A DNA stretch of 64,000 nucleotides from Prochlorococcus sp. AG-347-K19 (lineage in GTDB: Bacteria > Cyanobacteriota > Cyanobacteriia > PCC-6307 > Cyanobiaceae). The stretch's first letter is position 1. Every line of letters begins with the position of its first letter. The translations under genes were made by a program, and so were the position numbers. The notes beneath the pieces were generated by a model that was given only the letters and a program-made list of their open reading frames with translations, was not told the DNA's origin and searched no databases. The stretch spans positions 124,001 through 188,000 of the forward strand of contig QCCG01000001.1 in assembly GCA_003281335.1 (NCBI GenBank), written 5' to 3'. This document shows positions 22,678-31,320 of the stretch, piece after piece.

Positions 22678-23183
22678 ACTGTTGTAAGCATTGATAAAGC
22701 TTGGTTAAGTTCTTGGACATGATTTAATTCATCTTGAGCAATTTCTTTTATTTTTTGATCATTTGGATTATCTACTAAATATTTGGAATAAGTTTCAAAT
22801 GCATGTTCCTCGATTTTTATGTTGACATCATAAGCATTAGCTGGAGAGAGGAAATAATAAAAAACCATGATCCAGTAATAGACAAGCACAAGGTGTCTCG
22901 CAAAAAATCTATCAATCCAAAACCTATCACCTCCTCTTTTCTCCATTTCTTTAAGATGCTCAGTTTCGTTAATAGCTTGATAAAAATGTTCTTTCATTAA
23001 AATCATTGTTTTCTCATTTTTAATTCCAAGGGATTCTTTAAAATGAAGAACTGAAAGAAATGCAAAATAAGGGGATCTAGCTATAACTTCTAAAACCCAA
23101 AATCTTTGTAAAGATCTTCCAGAGTATATGAAGTCTAAGAAGTTAACTGTACTATTCAAAATCAAAGAATTTAATTTCTTCAT
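22674..23183 (-). CDS. Plastoquinol terminal oxidase (PTOX/alternative oxidase family)
   Basis: PTOX is a membrane-surface di-iron enzyme that oxidises plastoquinol with O2, a safety valve for over-reduced photosynthetic chains in oligotrophic picocyanobacteria. At 169 residues it is short for the family. The six ligand positions can be read as Glu32 (LEVIARSPY), Glu73 and His76 (NETEHLKEM), Glu125/126 (IEEHAFETY), and Glu152 and His155 (DELNHVQEL). The hydrophobic stretch at 94-115 is the membrane-binding part. In high-light Prochlorococcus this gene sits near an island boundary downstream of psaE, as here. Confidence 0.88.
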   Translation of the reverse strand: MKKLNSLILNSTVNFLDFIYSGRSLQRFWVLEVIARSPYFAFLSVLHFKESLGIKNEKTMILMKEHFYQAINETEHLKEMEKRGGDRFWIDRFFARHLVLVYYWIMVFYYFLSPANAYDVNIKIEEHAFETYSKYLVDNPNDQKIKEIAQDELNHVQELNQALSMLTTV

Positions 23184-23338
23184 AAATTTAGTTTTTCTTT
23201 AAGTATAATTACTTAGTCGCTCGAGGTCTATAATTTACTTAATTAATTAACTAAAAATTAATATTTATAGTCTAAAAATCGAGACTTCCATTGAAATATT
23301 TTTTTTTCATGCATTAATTGGATAGATAAAAATTTTAT

Positions 23339-23479
23339 ATGACAACTACTGAAAAAATTGCAAATGCCAAAAAGAGGATTGATGAATTAGAAAGACTTAT
23401 AAAATATTGGAATGATTCAGACCATGATGAGCAAAAAATTGTAAATTTCACAAGGAACATTGAAAATAAATATGCTTAG
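23339..23479 (+). CDS. Small hydrophilic coiled-coil protein, 46 residues
   Basis: ATG-started ORF beginning MTTTEKIANAKKRIDELERLIK, shown here as MTTTEKIANAKKRIDELERL. It is mostly helical with regularly spaced Leu/Ile and charged residues. No family recognised. Confidence 0.5.
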   Translation: MTTTEKIANAKKRIDELERLIKYWNDSDHDEQKIVNFTRNIENKYA

Positions 23480-23626
23480 ATTGTGATGATTAAGGCTGAT
23501 TAACTTTTATTTACTTAAAGTGATTTAATATCTTTGAGGTTTCGAATATTGTTTAATTTTTAAATAGAGCAATTAAACCTATTTTCAAAAACGGTAAGCA
23601 AGAAATAGTCTAAAAGAAAAATCTAT

Positions 23627-23740
23627 ATGAAAACCTTTTCAAAAAATTATTTAGTGCCGATTAAATTTATACCATGGGTTTTTTGGGTATTTATATCTTT
23701 TATGAGTATATATTTGTGCAAGATAGCCTGGGTAAGTTGA
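23627..23740 (+). CDS. Small single-span membrane protein, 37 residues
   Basis: ATG-started ORF beginning MKTFSKNYLVPIKF, followed by a Trp/Phe-rich helix (WVFWVFISFMSIYLC). No family recognised; it converges with the next gene. Confidence 0.42.
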   Translation: MKTFSKNYLVPIKFIPWVFWVFISFMSIYLCKIAWVS

Positions 23741-23752
23741 AAATTAATTTAT

Positions 23753-24061
23753 CTAGCTTCTCCTTAGCCAACCAGGAGCACCGCCAAACCAATCCGATAT
23801 ATCATCTTCATTTGGGTTGAAATGATTTTCTTTATCTAGTCCATCTATTCCAAATGATTGCAAGAAGTTATCAATCCCCCCATCATTTTTTGTACCATTC
23901 CTTCTAAAGCCGTTAGCTTTTTTCAGCCAAAGCGAAATTGTCGGATTATGGTTTGCAAATTTCTCAACATATATCCTTTCTTCTAATGTAATTGATTTAT
24001 CTTGAGAGATTCTTTTAATTATTCCTTGGATCTTTAGTCTTTTTGCATTACTAAGAAGCAT
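23753..24061 (-). CDS. Conserved-type hypothetical protein, 102 residues
   Basis: A soluble protein with a helical N-terminal half (LSNAKRLKIQGIIKRISQDKS, shortened to RLKIQGIIKRISQDKS) and a Gly/Asp-rich C-terminal half ending DWFGGAPGWLRRS. No domain recognised. Good codon usage and an isolated, clean ORF support it as a gene. Confidence 0.6.
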   Translation of the reverse strand: MLLSNAKRLKIQGIIKRISQDKSITLEERIYVEKFANHNPTISLWLKKANGFRRNGTKNDGGIDNFLQSFGIDGLDKENHFNPNEDDISDWFGGAPGWLRRS

Positions 24062-24205
24062 TTTTTTATCAATTCATTATTCCCTTTATAGGAAGGATTA
24101 CTAAATATATCTTGTCAATGTTAATTTCAACAAATTAACTATCCTAAGAGGTTTTTAAGCAATAAAAGTCTTAAGACACTAAAAAAAGGGATCAATAAGT
24201 GTCTC

Positions 24206-24319
24206 ATGATACGTTTATTCATTTATCAAACTTATAATTCCTACAAATTAGATAAAAAAAATCAATCCATTCTCAAAGACATTTTAAAATTAAGAAAAGT
24301 GGACTCAGATATTGCATAA
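24206..24319 (+). CDS. Possible 37-residue protein
   Basis: ORF beginning MIRLFIYQTYNSYKLDKK and ending RKVDSDIA, in the otherwise empty 300-bp interval between 24062 and 24362. No RBS is clearly visible and no family is recognised; it may be chance. Confidence 0.25.
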   Translation: MIRLFIYQTYNSYKLDKKNQSILKDILKLRKVDSDIA

Positions 24320-24362
24320 TAGTAAATTTGTACTAATATTAGTACAGATGTATTGTTAAGAC

Positions 24363-24569
24363 ATGAAAGTGATTTCATCTTCTCCTTATGCCCCTTTTAA
24401 TTCAAAAGAGTGGAATTCTCTAATAAGCAAAAATGTAAAGTTTGAAAATACTCCAATAAAGATTCAAAAAAAATTTTATAGAACTTTTAATCTAAAAAAG
24501 ATTGAAAAAGATAAACTTTTCCAAGAGAAGAATGAATTGCACCAACAAATGCAACTTGTATTTGGATAG
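24363..24569 (+). CDS. Hypothetical protein, 68 residues
   Basis: Short hydrophilic protein beginning MKVISSSPYAPFNSKEW, with a basic middle (KIQKKFYRTFNLKKIEKDK) and a Gln-rich end. A TTAGTACAGATG stretch just upstream contains promoter-like elements. No family recognised. Confidence 0.5.
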   Translation: MKVISSSPYAPFNSKEWNSLISKNVKFENTPIKIQKKFYRTFNLKKIEKDKLFQEKNELHQQMQLVFG

Positions 24570-24659
24570 AAAAATATTAACTAACAATCTTTTTATTGAA
24601 TATTATTTTACGAGATCCAATTTTTTGTTAGATTAGTAGAAATACAAGAAGGATTTAAT

Positions 24660-24950
24660 TTGGCTGTTGATCGAGAACTTTTAAAAGAAGTTACCCAAGA
24701 ACTTTGGAATACCGTAAAAAAATTAAGACCTGAAATAGATCGGCAAACTCGACTTCAATTAGTTTTAAAGGCCTTATTAACTATTGGAGATTTACCAGAT
24801 CAAATGCAAGCTGCCATGGTAGTAGGTGTTTGCGCAGAAATGGATAAAAGTGATGTTGATAATATTGAAACTAATTCACAAACTAAAGATTCAAGCGGAG
24901 TTGATACTTCTACAGGCAGAAAAGTAGTTAGAAGAAGCTCAGCTAAATAG
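24660..24950 (+). CDS. Hypothetical helical protein, 96 residues (TTG start)
   Basis: The start is the TTG at 24660, supported by an AAGGA ribosome-binding site 6 bp upstream (24649-24653) and no in-frame ATG. Residues 1-60 form amphipathic helices (LLKEVTQELWNTVKKLRPEI, LVLKALLTIGDLPDQMQAAM). The tail is Ser/Thr-rich and ends RKVVRRSSAK. It looks like a small cyanobacterial conserved protein of unknown role. Confidence 0.6.
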   Translation: MAVDRELLKEVTQELWNTVKKLRPEIDRQTRLQLVLKALLTIGDLPDQMQAAMVVGVCAEMDKSDVDNIETNSQTKDSSGVDTSTGRKVVRRSSAK

Positions 24951-24961
24951 ACTTTAAACGA

Positions 24962-25165
24962 TCATCCTTTAATTTTCTTTGATTCGTTTTTGTTAAGTCT
25001 ATTGAATAGATAATATGAAATTACAAGTAAGAGAGGAACAAATATTGAATGTAAAGTCATCATTAATTCTGTTTGGCCCATTCCTATAAGATTTGAATCG
25101 TTTGGAAGTTGTTCTGACCAAGTGCCAACTAAATGCCAGGCTTGAGGGATTGATAAGAAAAACAT
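24962..25165 (-). CDS. Small membrane protein, 67 residues
   Basis: Begins MFFLSIPQAWHLVGTWSEQLP and has one clear membrane helix near 38-55 (SIFVPLLLVISYYLF), followed by a basic cytoplasmic tail. No family recognised. Confidence 0.5.
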   Translation of the reverse strand: MFFLSIPQAWHLVGTWSEQLPNDSNLIGMGQTELMMTLHSIFVPLLLVISYYLFNRLNKNESKKIKG

Positions 25166-25282
25166 ATAAGAGCTATAAGTTAAGTTTATGTTCAGATAAA
25201 GATTATCATTAGTGAACGTTTTTGCTTTCTTTATTCTTATTTCTTAACTAAGTGTTTATAGAGTTATAAAAAAGAACTTGAT

Positions 25283-26812
25283 TCATAAATTTATTTTCTT
25301 AAGAAGAGTTTTAAATTCTTTTTTACCAATAATTTTTTCAGCTGCGTAAGCGCCACTTGCTGAAACAGCAGGAATTCCAATACCTGGAAATGTACTTGCG
25401 CCACAAGTAAATAAATTTTTCACTGGAGTTTGGCAGCCTGGGAAAAGACCTTTTGCTGCAGATAATGCAGGGCCGTAACTACCGCAATAGGTATTGGTGA
25501 ATTTTTTATGAGTTATTGGGGTTCCTAGCATCTTTAAATCAATCCTTTCATCTATATCAGGGATGAATTTTCGCACTGCATTAAGGAATATTGAACATCT
25601 TTGTTCTTTCAAATTTCTATATTCTAATTCCTTTGGATTTAGGTTTTCCCAAATTTCCCAAGGTTCATTTGCGGGAGTATATCCATGAAGAACATGTTTT
25701 CCTTCAGGGGCCATATTTTTATCCAAAACAGATGGGATTGAAAATACGGCTATATTTCTTTCTGCGGTAATACCTTTTTCCCACTCATCAACATGTATCG
25801 CATGTATTGGCAAATTTTCAAGACCATCAGCATTAAAACCTAGATGTATGTGAAGGAAAGAATCACATTTATTAGGGTTCAAAACTTTTGTATTCCATTT
25901 TTTTGAAATTTCATTTGGAATTAACTTTTTTAAATTCCAAACATCAGTATTCGTGACAACAGATTCACAACTATAACTGGAACCATTATTAAGAGTTATA
26001 CCTGTGGCTAAATTTTTATTGAAGTTAATTGTCTTTACTCTCGAAGAAAGAATTAATTCTCCTCCATTTTTTTTAAATCCATTAATTAGAGCTTTTACGA
26101 TAGATTCACTACCTCCTTTGGGGTATTCAAGGTATGAATTTGGTTCAAACCATTCGTTAAATAAAGTAGCCATCGCAGCTGTATTTGTATCATGCATTGA
26201 CATACCACTTATCAAAAAGCTCAATAAATCAACCCAATTTCTGAGGAAAGGATCCTCTAGATGATTATTTACTAAATTCCCAAAGCCTTTATTAAGTTTT
26301 GGTATTTGATTGATATTAGATAAAAATTTTGAGGTTAAATTTATTAGATCTAAGAAATTTATTGATTCGGGAGAAAATGAGAGTAAAGGTATTTCATTTA
26401 TTATTTGGCTAAGAGGTTTTATTCCGGAAATAAATGATTCCCATTCTTTAACGGATTTCTCACCTCTTAAAATTTTAATAGTCTGTTTAAAAGGTTCTTC
26501 CCCCACATCAAGATTAAAATTGCCTTCTGGGACAATTACTTGCCAACCTTTGTATTGAAATAGTTCAACTTCTTCATCAAGTAATTTAAGAATTTGCCCT
26601 AAAGGATTAGTTGTCGGCCATTTTCCTATTCCACTCCACAATGAAGGACCTGATTCGAAAGTGTAACCATTTCTTTTGAAGCTGTGGGCAACACCTCCTG
26701 GCTGGCTATGAGCTTCACATACAAGTACTGTTTTGCCTGATAAAGCAAGAATAGAACCGCAACATAATCCACCTATTCCACTACCAACTATTACAACATC
26801 GTAATTTTTCAT
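25283..26812 (-). CDS. FAD-dependent carotenoid isomerase/desaturase-like oxidoreductase (CrtISO/CrtH type)
   Basis: The 509-residue flavoprotein has an N-terminal dinucleotide-binding motif (VVIVGSGIGGLCCGSILALSG, shortened to VGSGIGGLCCGSIL) and the E-AHSQPGG segment. The C-terminal FAD motif is TCGASTFPGIGIPAVSASG, as in phytoene desaturase/CrtISO enzymes. CrtISO (CrtH) converts poly-cis-lycopene to all-trans. Several paralogues exist in cyanobacteria, so the exact reaction is uncertain. Confidence 0.85.
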   Translation of the reverse strand: MKNYDVVIVGSGIGGLCCGSILALSGKTVLVCEAHSQPGGVAHSFKRNGYTFESGPSLWSGIGKWPTTNPLGQILKLLDEEVELFQYKGWQVIVPEGNFNLDVGEEPFKQTIKILRGEKSVKEWESFISGIKPLSQIINEIPLLSFSPESINFLDLINLTSKFLSNINQIPKLNKGFGNLVNNHLEDPFLRNWVDLLSFLISGMSMHDTNTAAMATLFNEWFEPNSYLEYPKGGSESIVKALINGFKKNGGELILSSRVKTINFNKNLATGITLNNGSSYSCESVVTNTDVWNLKKLIPNEISKKWNTKVLNPNKCDSFLHIHLGFNADGLENLPIHAIHVDEWEKGITAERNIAVFSIPSVLDKNMAPEGKHVLHGYTPANEPWEIWENLNPKELEYRNLKEQRCSIFLNAVRKFIPDIDERIDLKMLGTPITHKKFTNTYCGSYGPALSAAKGLFPGCQTPVKNLFTCGASTFPGIGIPAVSASGAYAAEKIIGKKEFKTLLKKINL

Positions 26813-26851
26813 TAATTATTTACTTATATCTTCTCTTAAAACAAATTAGTT

Positions 26852-26962
26852 TTAGACAAATGTATTAATTGAAGTGGTAATACTTAGTACAACAGCTAGG
26901 AAAAATATGTAAGGAACTGCTTTTAGAGGGATGTATCCTTGGCTTTTAGAAATAAAATCCAT
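26852..26962 (-). CDS. Small single-span membrane protein, 36 residues
   Basis: The frame is open further upstream, but the likely start is the ATG at 26962, giving MDFISKSQGYIPLKAVPY, then a hydrophobic helix (FFLAVVLSITTSI) and a short end. No family recognised. Confidence 0.45.
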   Translation of the reverse strand: MDFISKSQGYIPLKAVPYIFFLAVVLSITTSINTFV

Positions 26963-27135
26963 TGATTTAGTTACTTTATGTAAATATAATAACGAGATCT
27001 TGTTCCTTATGTGTGCCTTAAAATTAATTTTTTGGAAATATTTTGAAATAAAAAAATCTTTTCGGAGAGATTTTTTAACTAAGAACATTTTTATTGAAGT
27101 TATCTTAGTATTTGATTCTTAGATTAAGATCTATT

Positions 27136-27621
27136 ATGAAACACTTTCCTGATATTAATGAGATAAAACTATTAGAAAAAAATTCCCAAAAAAATGGGAG
27201 CGGAATTGTATATGAGGAATTGTTAGGAATATGGAAGTTTAAGTACGTATGGGGAAAGGAGTCAGATGAAATCAAGAATATACCCAGTTCGATTCTCCAA
27301 GTATTGTCGGCAAGACTCGAATTGAAAAGCAAAAATAAAGAGGATCAAATAAATTATGAAATAAAAAATTCAATTAATTTCGGATTATTAAATATTACTT
27401 TTATAGGCAGCGCAGAATTAAAAGGGATTAGACCTCTATTGGCTTTCTATTTTGAAGAATTGAAAATTAGTATTAGTAGTTTTCCTGTTTTTAATAAGGA
27501 ATTAAAAAAACCAGAAGATAAAAAAAGGCCTTTTTTCTCACTTGTAGGAATTAGCACTAAAGATAATTGGTTATGTGCTCGAGGCAGGGGCGGAGGGCTT
27601 GCAATATGGGTTAAGTCTTAA
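27136..27621 (+). CDS. Conserved cyanobacterial protein, PAP/fibrillin-like
   Basis: The preferred start is the ATG at 27136 (MKHFPDINEIKLLEK, 161 residues); the TTG at 27112 would add eight residues. LLGIWKFKYVWGK near the start and the ending CARGRGGGLAIWVKS resemble cyanobacterial plastid-lipid-associated (PAP/fibrillin) proteins, lipocalin-like barrels associated with thylakoid lipids. The similarity is weak, so the family call is tentative. Confidence 0.55.
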   Translation: MKHFPDINEIKLLEKNSQKNGSGIVYEELLGIWKFKYVWGKESDEIKNIPSSILQVLSARLELKSKNKEDQINYEIKNSINFGLLNITFIGSAELKGIRPLLAFYFEELKISISSFPVFNKELKKPEDKKRPFFSLVGISTKDNWLCARGRGGGLAIWVKS

Positions 27622-27622
27622 T

Positions 27623-27838
27623 TTAGTGATATTCTCCTGGATGATCTACCTTTCTTACGGTAACTTTATCAACTTTTTGTCCATTAAATCTTAAGAGATC
27701 ATCCCCTGAAAAGTCATAACCTAACCGTTGACCTATTAGGGCTATATCATCTGCTGTAGAGGATGTTGTAACCTGCTTTTTTAATTCTTCATCAGATTGC
27801 ATCTGAATTAAAAATTTTCTTATTTCAGAAAAACTCAT
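27623..27838 (-). CDS. Nif11-domain protein
   Basis: The 71 residues match the Nif11 helix-turn-helix pattern: an N-terminal helix with IRKFLIQMQSDEELKKQV, then STADDIALIGQRLGYDFSGDDLLRF. Nif11 domains occur alone or as leader peptides of lanthipeptide precursors (prochlorosins). This one lacks a double-Gly cleavage site and a Cys/Ser/Thr core peptide, so it is a stand-alone Nif11 protein. Confidence 0.8.
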   Translation of the reverse strand: MSFSEIRKFLIQMQSDEELKKQVTTSSTADDIALIGQRLGYDFSGDDLLRFNGQKVDKVTVRKVDHPGEYH

Positions 27839-27929
27839 TACTAGAATTTGATTGATTGATGTTAAAGAAATTTATAAAATCTTTTTCTTCGCAAGAACAA
27901 GATAAATAGATAATTATTATACTATTTTT

Positions 27930-28247
27930 ATGACTTACTTATTCCTCTATATAGTTGGCATAATTTTAATATGGTGGACATATCGTGTCGGTTGGCTTGA
28001 GGCGCTCAAAACAGTAGTTAAAGTTATAGTCCCCTCAGCGCTTATTATTTTATTCAACATAAAAGCCGGACGATTACTTTTTAAAAGTCCTGTAGTCGGT
28101 TTATTAAGCGCTTTGCCTACCTCTATTTTTATTTTTAGAGGTTCATTGCCTTTAGTTAGTTATATAAATAACTGGATTGAAAATAAAATAAATAAGTATG
28201 ATGATTCGGAAGTAATAGATACTGATTCTGTGCCTTTAGATGATTAA
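27930..28247 (+). CDS. Membrane protein, 105 residues
   Basis: Begins MTYLFLYIVGIILIWWTYRV and has hydrophobic segments at about 3-18, 31-45 and 52-75, then an acidic tail (DDSEVIDTDSVPLDD). No family recognised. It ends 1 bp from the convergent gene. Confidence 0.5.
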   Translation: MTYLFLYIVGIILIWWTYRVGWLEALKTVVKVIVPSALIILFNIKAGRLLFKSPVVGLLSALPTSIFIFRGSLPLVSYINNWIENKINKYDDSEVIDTDSVPLDD

Positions 28248-28248
28248 T

Positions 28249-28641
28249 TTAATCAAATCCAAGAAATAATTCTTTGTGTACAACAAGAACATCAAATAAA
28301 GTTGTTCCATGAATAGGACTTAATGGGATTTTGTCTATATTCAATGCTTCTGCGCAAATTAAATGAGCATCCCATTTTGTATTGTGATCACTTATTTCAA
28401 TTGACCACTCAATTACTTTTTTGAAATGATCTGGCATCTCCGAACCAATTTTTCTGCAAATTTGACATAGAACTGACAAAAGAGGAGGCTTTGATGGCCT
28501 TTTTAAATCTTTAATAAGACTAGGCTGCGTAAAAACACTTGTATAGCGGATGTAATCTATTAATTCATATTCTTCTTTAGTAAGAGCTGCTTTATTTAAT
28601 GCTCTTTCAAATTCGTCTATGGGGGTTATGGGCCTATCCAA
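28249..28641 (-). CDS. Hypothetical protein, 130 residues
   Basis: Soluble, mainly helical protein beginning MDRPITPIDEFERALNKA, with a CxxC-like pair in LCQICRKIG and HLICAEALN later. No family recognised. It lies 4 bp after tatA and is probably co-transcribed with it. Confidence 0.55.
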   Translation of the reverse strand: MDRPITPIDEFERALNKAALTKEEYELIDYIRYTSVFTQPSLIKDLKRPSKPPLLSVLCQICRKIGSEMPDHFKKVIEWSIEISDHNTKWDAHLICAEALNIDKIPLSPIHGTTLFDVLVVHKELFLGFD

Positions 28642-28645
28642 GATA

Positions 28646-28912
28646 TTATTTTTTGCTGTTTTCTGAATCTATTTTTTCTTGATTAATTTCATTGGTTTGA
28701 TTGCTTTCTATAGATTTAGGAGATTCATCTTTATCTTCTTCGTTCATAACTTGATCGATTTCGTTTTGAAATTCATTCGACGCTTTTTTAAGACTTTTCA
28801 AAGTTTTACCAAGCTGTTTTCCTAATTCTGGAAGCTTTTTGGGACCAAAAATTAAAAGAGCTAAGATAAGTATTACAGTAACTTCGGGCAAACCTACACC
28901 AAAAATATTCAT
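28646..28912 (-). CDS. tatA: Sec-independent protein translocase subunit TatA
   Basis: TatA forms the oligomeric channel that moves folded twin-arginine proteins across the thylakoid or plasma membrane. The 88-residue protein has the N-terminal helix (GLPEVTVILILALLIFG), the hinge FGPKKLPELGKQLGKTL and a long charged amphipathic region with an acidic tail. TatA and TatB cannot be fully separated by sequence; cyanobacteria usually carry TatA-type proteins. Confidence 0.9.
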   Translation of the reverse strand: MNIFGVGLPEVTVILILALLIFGPKKLPELGKQLGKTLKSLKKASNEFQNEIDQVMNEEDKDESPKSIESNQTNEINQEKIDSENSKK

Positions 28913-29002
28913 AACTGATAACTATTTAACTAATTAGGAAATCTACTATTAAATATAGTCAAATCATCTGAAAATTTCATTCTCGGAACAGCTTTTTTAA
29001 TA

Positions 29003-29140
29003 TTAAAAAATTTTGAAAAATATTATTGTTATTAATACTCCTTTAAAGAAAACAAACCAAAGTAATTGATAATCACTCAATTTGAATTTTTTTTGGTACC
29101 AATTTATAAGAGTTTTATGTTTATCTATTAATTTTCTCAT
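29003..29140 (-). CDS. Small conserved-type membrane protein, 45 residues
   Basis: Begins MRKLIDKHKTLINWYQKKF, then LSDYQLLWFVFFKGVLITIIFF. The pattern of a basic N-terminus, WYQKK, SDYxLLW and FFKG is one I associate with short cyanobacterial membrane proteins. Function unknown. Confidence 0.55.
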   Translation of the reverse strand: MRKLIDKHKTLINWYQKKFKLSDYQLLWFVFFKGVLITIIFFKIF

Positions 29141-29299
29141 TTTCACCGAGATTATTTATTTCTATCACTTATTTTATCTTAATTTCTTTTATTATTATTT
29201 TATAGAAATCCTATATTCTATTAAATTTAATCTTTTTCTAATTTTAATTTTTTTCTAAATTATTAAAACTATTCTCTAAATATTAGCTATTAAAAAAAA

Positions 29300-29539
29300 A
29301 TGAAGTACTTATTTGTTGTTTTTTACTTTTTTTTTCTAATTTTTCCAGCTGAAGCCGTTACCACAAAAATGTTTAAAGTATTAGATACGTGTGCAAGATA
29401 TCGACTTGGTGAGATTAATGCTAATGAGGCTTTAGAAAAACTAAAATTAAAATTAACGAATTCTTCCAATGTTCAGCCAAAGGATCTAGTAAAAAAATAT
29501 TGCTCAGTATTTACTCCAAATGAAAAAATTGAATTTTAA
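29300..29539 (+). CDS. Small exported protein, 79 residues
   Basis: Clear signal peptide (MKYLFVVFYFFFLIFPAEA, cleavage likely after AEA at about 19). The mature part of 60 residues contains two Cys (DTCARY, KYCSVF) that could form a disulfide. No family recognised. Confidence 0.6.
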   Translation: MKYLFVVFYFFFLIFPAEAVTTKMFKVLDTCARYRLGEINANEALEKLKLKLTNSSNVQPKDLVKKYCSVFTPNEKIEF

Positions 29540-29555
29540 TCCTAGCAATACATAT

Positions 29556-29690
29556 TTAATTATTCTTTTTTGAATAATCTTTAACTTTGTTTCGTATTTC
29601 TTTAACTTTTTTAAAATTAGTTATTTTTAAGTTAAAAATAACTCCCAAAAAAAGAATAAGAAATAAAGAAATATAAATTACTAATTCCAT
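29556..29690 (-). CDS. Small single-span membrane protein, 44 residues
   Basis: Begins MELVIYISLFLILFLGVIF, followed by a strongly basic cytoplasmic tail (KITNFKKVKEIRNKVKDYSKK). It converges with the exported protein upstream. No family recognised. Confidence 0.45.
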   Translation of the reverse strand: MELVIYISLFLILFLGVIFNLKITNFKKVKEIRNKVKDYSKKNN

Positions 29691-29854
29691 ATTATTGAAT
29701 TAATAAATTCACCCTATTTAAATTTACCCTAGTTTATTTCAATAATTTTTTAGTATCTTTTAAAACAAAAAAACTGACTTTAACAGCAGTTATTTATTTT
29801 ACGGCCACAAAAAAAACATATTAACCTCTAATATGGAGCTTTATAAGAACTCTT

Positions 29855-30304
29855 GTGCAGATTGGAGATAAAATTCCAGAATTTTCTTTACTGGATCAAA
29901 ATGGAGTTAAAAGATCAAATAAGGGATTAAAAAATCCCCTTGTTTTGTTTTTTTATCCAAAAGATGATACGCCTGGTTGCACTATAGAAGTTTGCGGATT
30001 TAGAGATAAATATGACTTATTTAAAGTATTAGGTGCGCAAGTTTGGGGAGTAAGTAATGGAAGTACCTCAAGTCATTTGGCATTTGCTAATAAAAATAAA
30101 TTACAATACCCACTACTTTGCGACACAAATGACTCTCTTAGGAAAACTTTTAAAGTTCCTAAAGTATTAGGTTTTATGGATGGTAGGGTAACTTACGTTA
30201 TTGATCGCAAAGGGACAGTTAGGCATATTTTTAGAGATTTATTGAATGGTCCTGAACACATTAAAGAGGCTATTAGAGTACTTAAAGAAATTCAAAATCA
30301 ATAA
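29855..30304 (+). CDS. bcp: Peroxiredoxin Q / bacterioferritin comigratory protein
   Basis: PrxQ reduces hydrogen peroxide and alkyl hydroperoxides using thioredoxin. The 149-residue protein starts at a GTG (the nearby ATG at 29833 is out of frame). Peroxidatic Cys42 lies in DDTPGCTIEVCGFRD, with the resolving Cys47 five residues later, typical of the Q type. The rest of the thioredoxin fold (VWGVSNGS, YPLLCDTND, TYVIDRKG) is intact. Confidence 0.94.
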   Translation: MQIGDKIPEFSLLDQNGVKRSNKGLKNPLVLFFYPKDDTPGCTIEVCGFRDKYDLFKVLGAQVWGVSNGSTSSHLAFANKNKLQYPLLCDTNDSLRKTFKVPKVLGFMDGRVTYVIDRKGTVRHIFRDLLNGPEHIKEAIRVLKEIQNQ

Positions 30305-30371
30305 ATTATTATTCAAAGAATTTTAGATTAATAACTTTTGTTTTATTATGGTTTCAGCTTTTTTTTAATTT

Positions 30372-30644
30372 ATGCAGAAAATGGGAATGCAGGCTGTTGA
30401 TCTTGCTATTCAAAATGGAGTGGATCTTGATGGCACTCCAATCCCTCAAAAAATGCTAGATCTATACAATAGAATTATGAATGAGGAGAATAAAAGACAA
30501 AGGAGCGGTGTTAAAAAATCAATGAGAAATAGATGCGTCAAAACGGGTTCTAAGCATTTTGATAAAGAAACATTGAATCAATTATTAATAGACTCGGGAT
30601 GGGAAGGTCTTAAAGAAAAGGAAATTTTATTTTTTTATAATTAA
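30372..30644 (+). CDS. Hypothetical protein, 90 residues
   Basis: Begins MQKMGMQAVDLAIQNGVDLDG, with a helical, basic middle (NEENKRQRSGVKKSMRNR). It ends DSGWEGLKEKEILFFYN. It has the look of a conserved picocyanobacterial protein but no known domain. It lies 67 bp downstream of bcp. Confidence 0.5.
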   Translation: MQKMGMQAVDLAIQNGVDLDGTPIPQKMLDLYNRIMNEENKRQRSGVKKSMRNRCVKTGSKHFDKETLNQLLIDSGWEGLKEKEILFFYN

Positions 30645-30746
30645 AAAAAATTTTTTAATTATTTTAAAAATCATTTATGTTAATTATTTATTTAAATTAA
30701 GAAACTGAGAACTAATTAAATATTTTTTGAGATCTAATTTTTTGAA

Positions 30747-31091
30747 CTATTTAAACCATCCTTTTTGTTTAGAGGAAATTATTTTCTCTTTTTGAGCTTT
30801 TGTTTTATTACTTGCATTTTTGAAAGCCAAGTTAGCTTCTATAACTGTAACTATTGATATGAAAAAAAGACCAGAAATTCCAATTATTTGTTCACTTTGA
30901 GAGGGTTCTGAATCCCCTTGTAAAAAAAAACCTAAAGTGAACCATGTAGTATTAGCAGTGATGGTAAAAAAGTAGGGTTTCCATCTTCTTTGATATAAGT
31001 AACCCGATCCTAAACCAGGAAGAAAATTTAAAAAAGATGCTACCCAACCTTTTGAAGATGAAAGTATTTCGTCTCTCGAGGGATAAGACAT
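30747..31091 (-). CDS. Membrane protein, 114 residues
   Basis: Begins MSYPSRDEILSSSKGWVASF. Residues about 17-30 (FLNFLPGLGSGYLYQRRW) resemble the short TM2-type/GxGxxY motif of small integral membrane proteins. Two further helices follow at about 40-55 and 70-85, with a basic C-terminus. Function unknown. Confidence 0.55.
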   Translation of the reverse strand: MSYPSRDEILSSSKGWVASFLNFLPGLGSGYLYQRRWKPYFFTITANTTWFTLGFFLQGDSEPSQSEQIIGISGLFFISIVTVIEANLAFKNASNKTKAQKEKIISSKQKGWFK

Positions 31092-31096
31092 CTATA

Positions 31097-31201
31097 TTAG
31101 GTATTTATTAAATGTGAATTTATATAAGCAAAAGATATTGCTGCACAAATTACCCAGCTAAAAGGTAAGAACATTCTTATTTTTTCTTTATTTTTATTCA
31201 T
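31097..31201 (-). CDS. Small membrane protein, 34 residues
   Basis: Begins MNKNKEKIRMFLPFSWVICA, with one hydrophobic helix. It lies 5 bp upstream of the 114-residue membrane protein on the same strand. Tentative. Confidence 0.35.
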   Translation of the reverse strand: MNKNKEKIRMFLPFSWVICAAISFAYINSHLINT

Positions 31202-31270
31202 TCATTAATTATGGAAAATATTTTTAAAATCTGTGGATTTAATGGATACCTTAAGATTAAAATAACTAAA

Positions 31271-31296
31271 AAAGACGGTTAAAAACCGTCTTTGAA
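31271..31296. terminator. Bidirectional intrinsic terminator
   Basis: Perfect 10-bp stem AAAGACGGTT / AACCGTCTTT with an AAA loop (31281-31283). It is A-rich before and T-containing after the stem. It lies between the convergent or divergent small genes at 31097-31201 and 31321-31557, and would end the minus-strand transcript of the latter. Confidence 0.75.
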
Positions 31297-31320
31297 AAAA
31301 GTAATTTCTCTAAAAATAAA

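Noticed and set aside
27623..27838. Possible lanthipeptide (prochlorosin) precursor because of its Nif11 domain.
   Set aside because: There is no double-Gly leader cleavage site, no Cys/Ser/Thr core peptide after the Nif11 part, and no LanM or transporter gene nearby.
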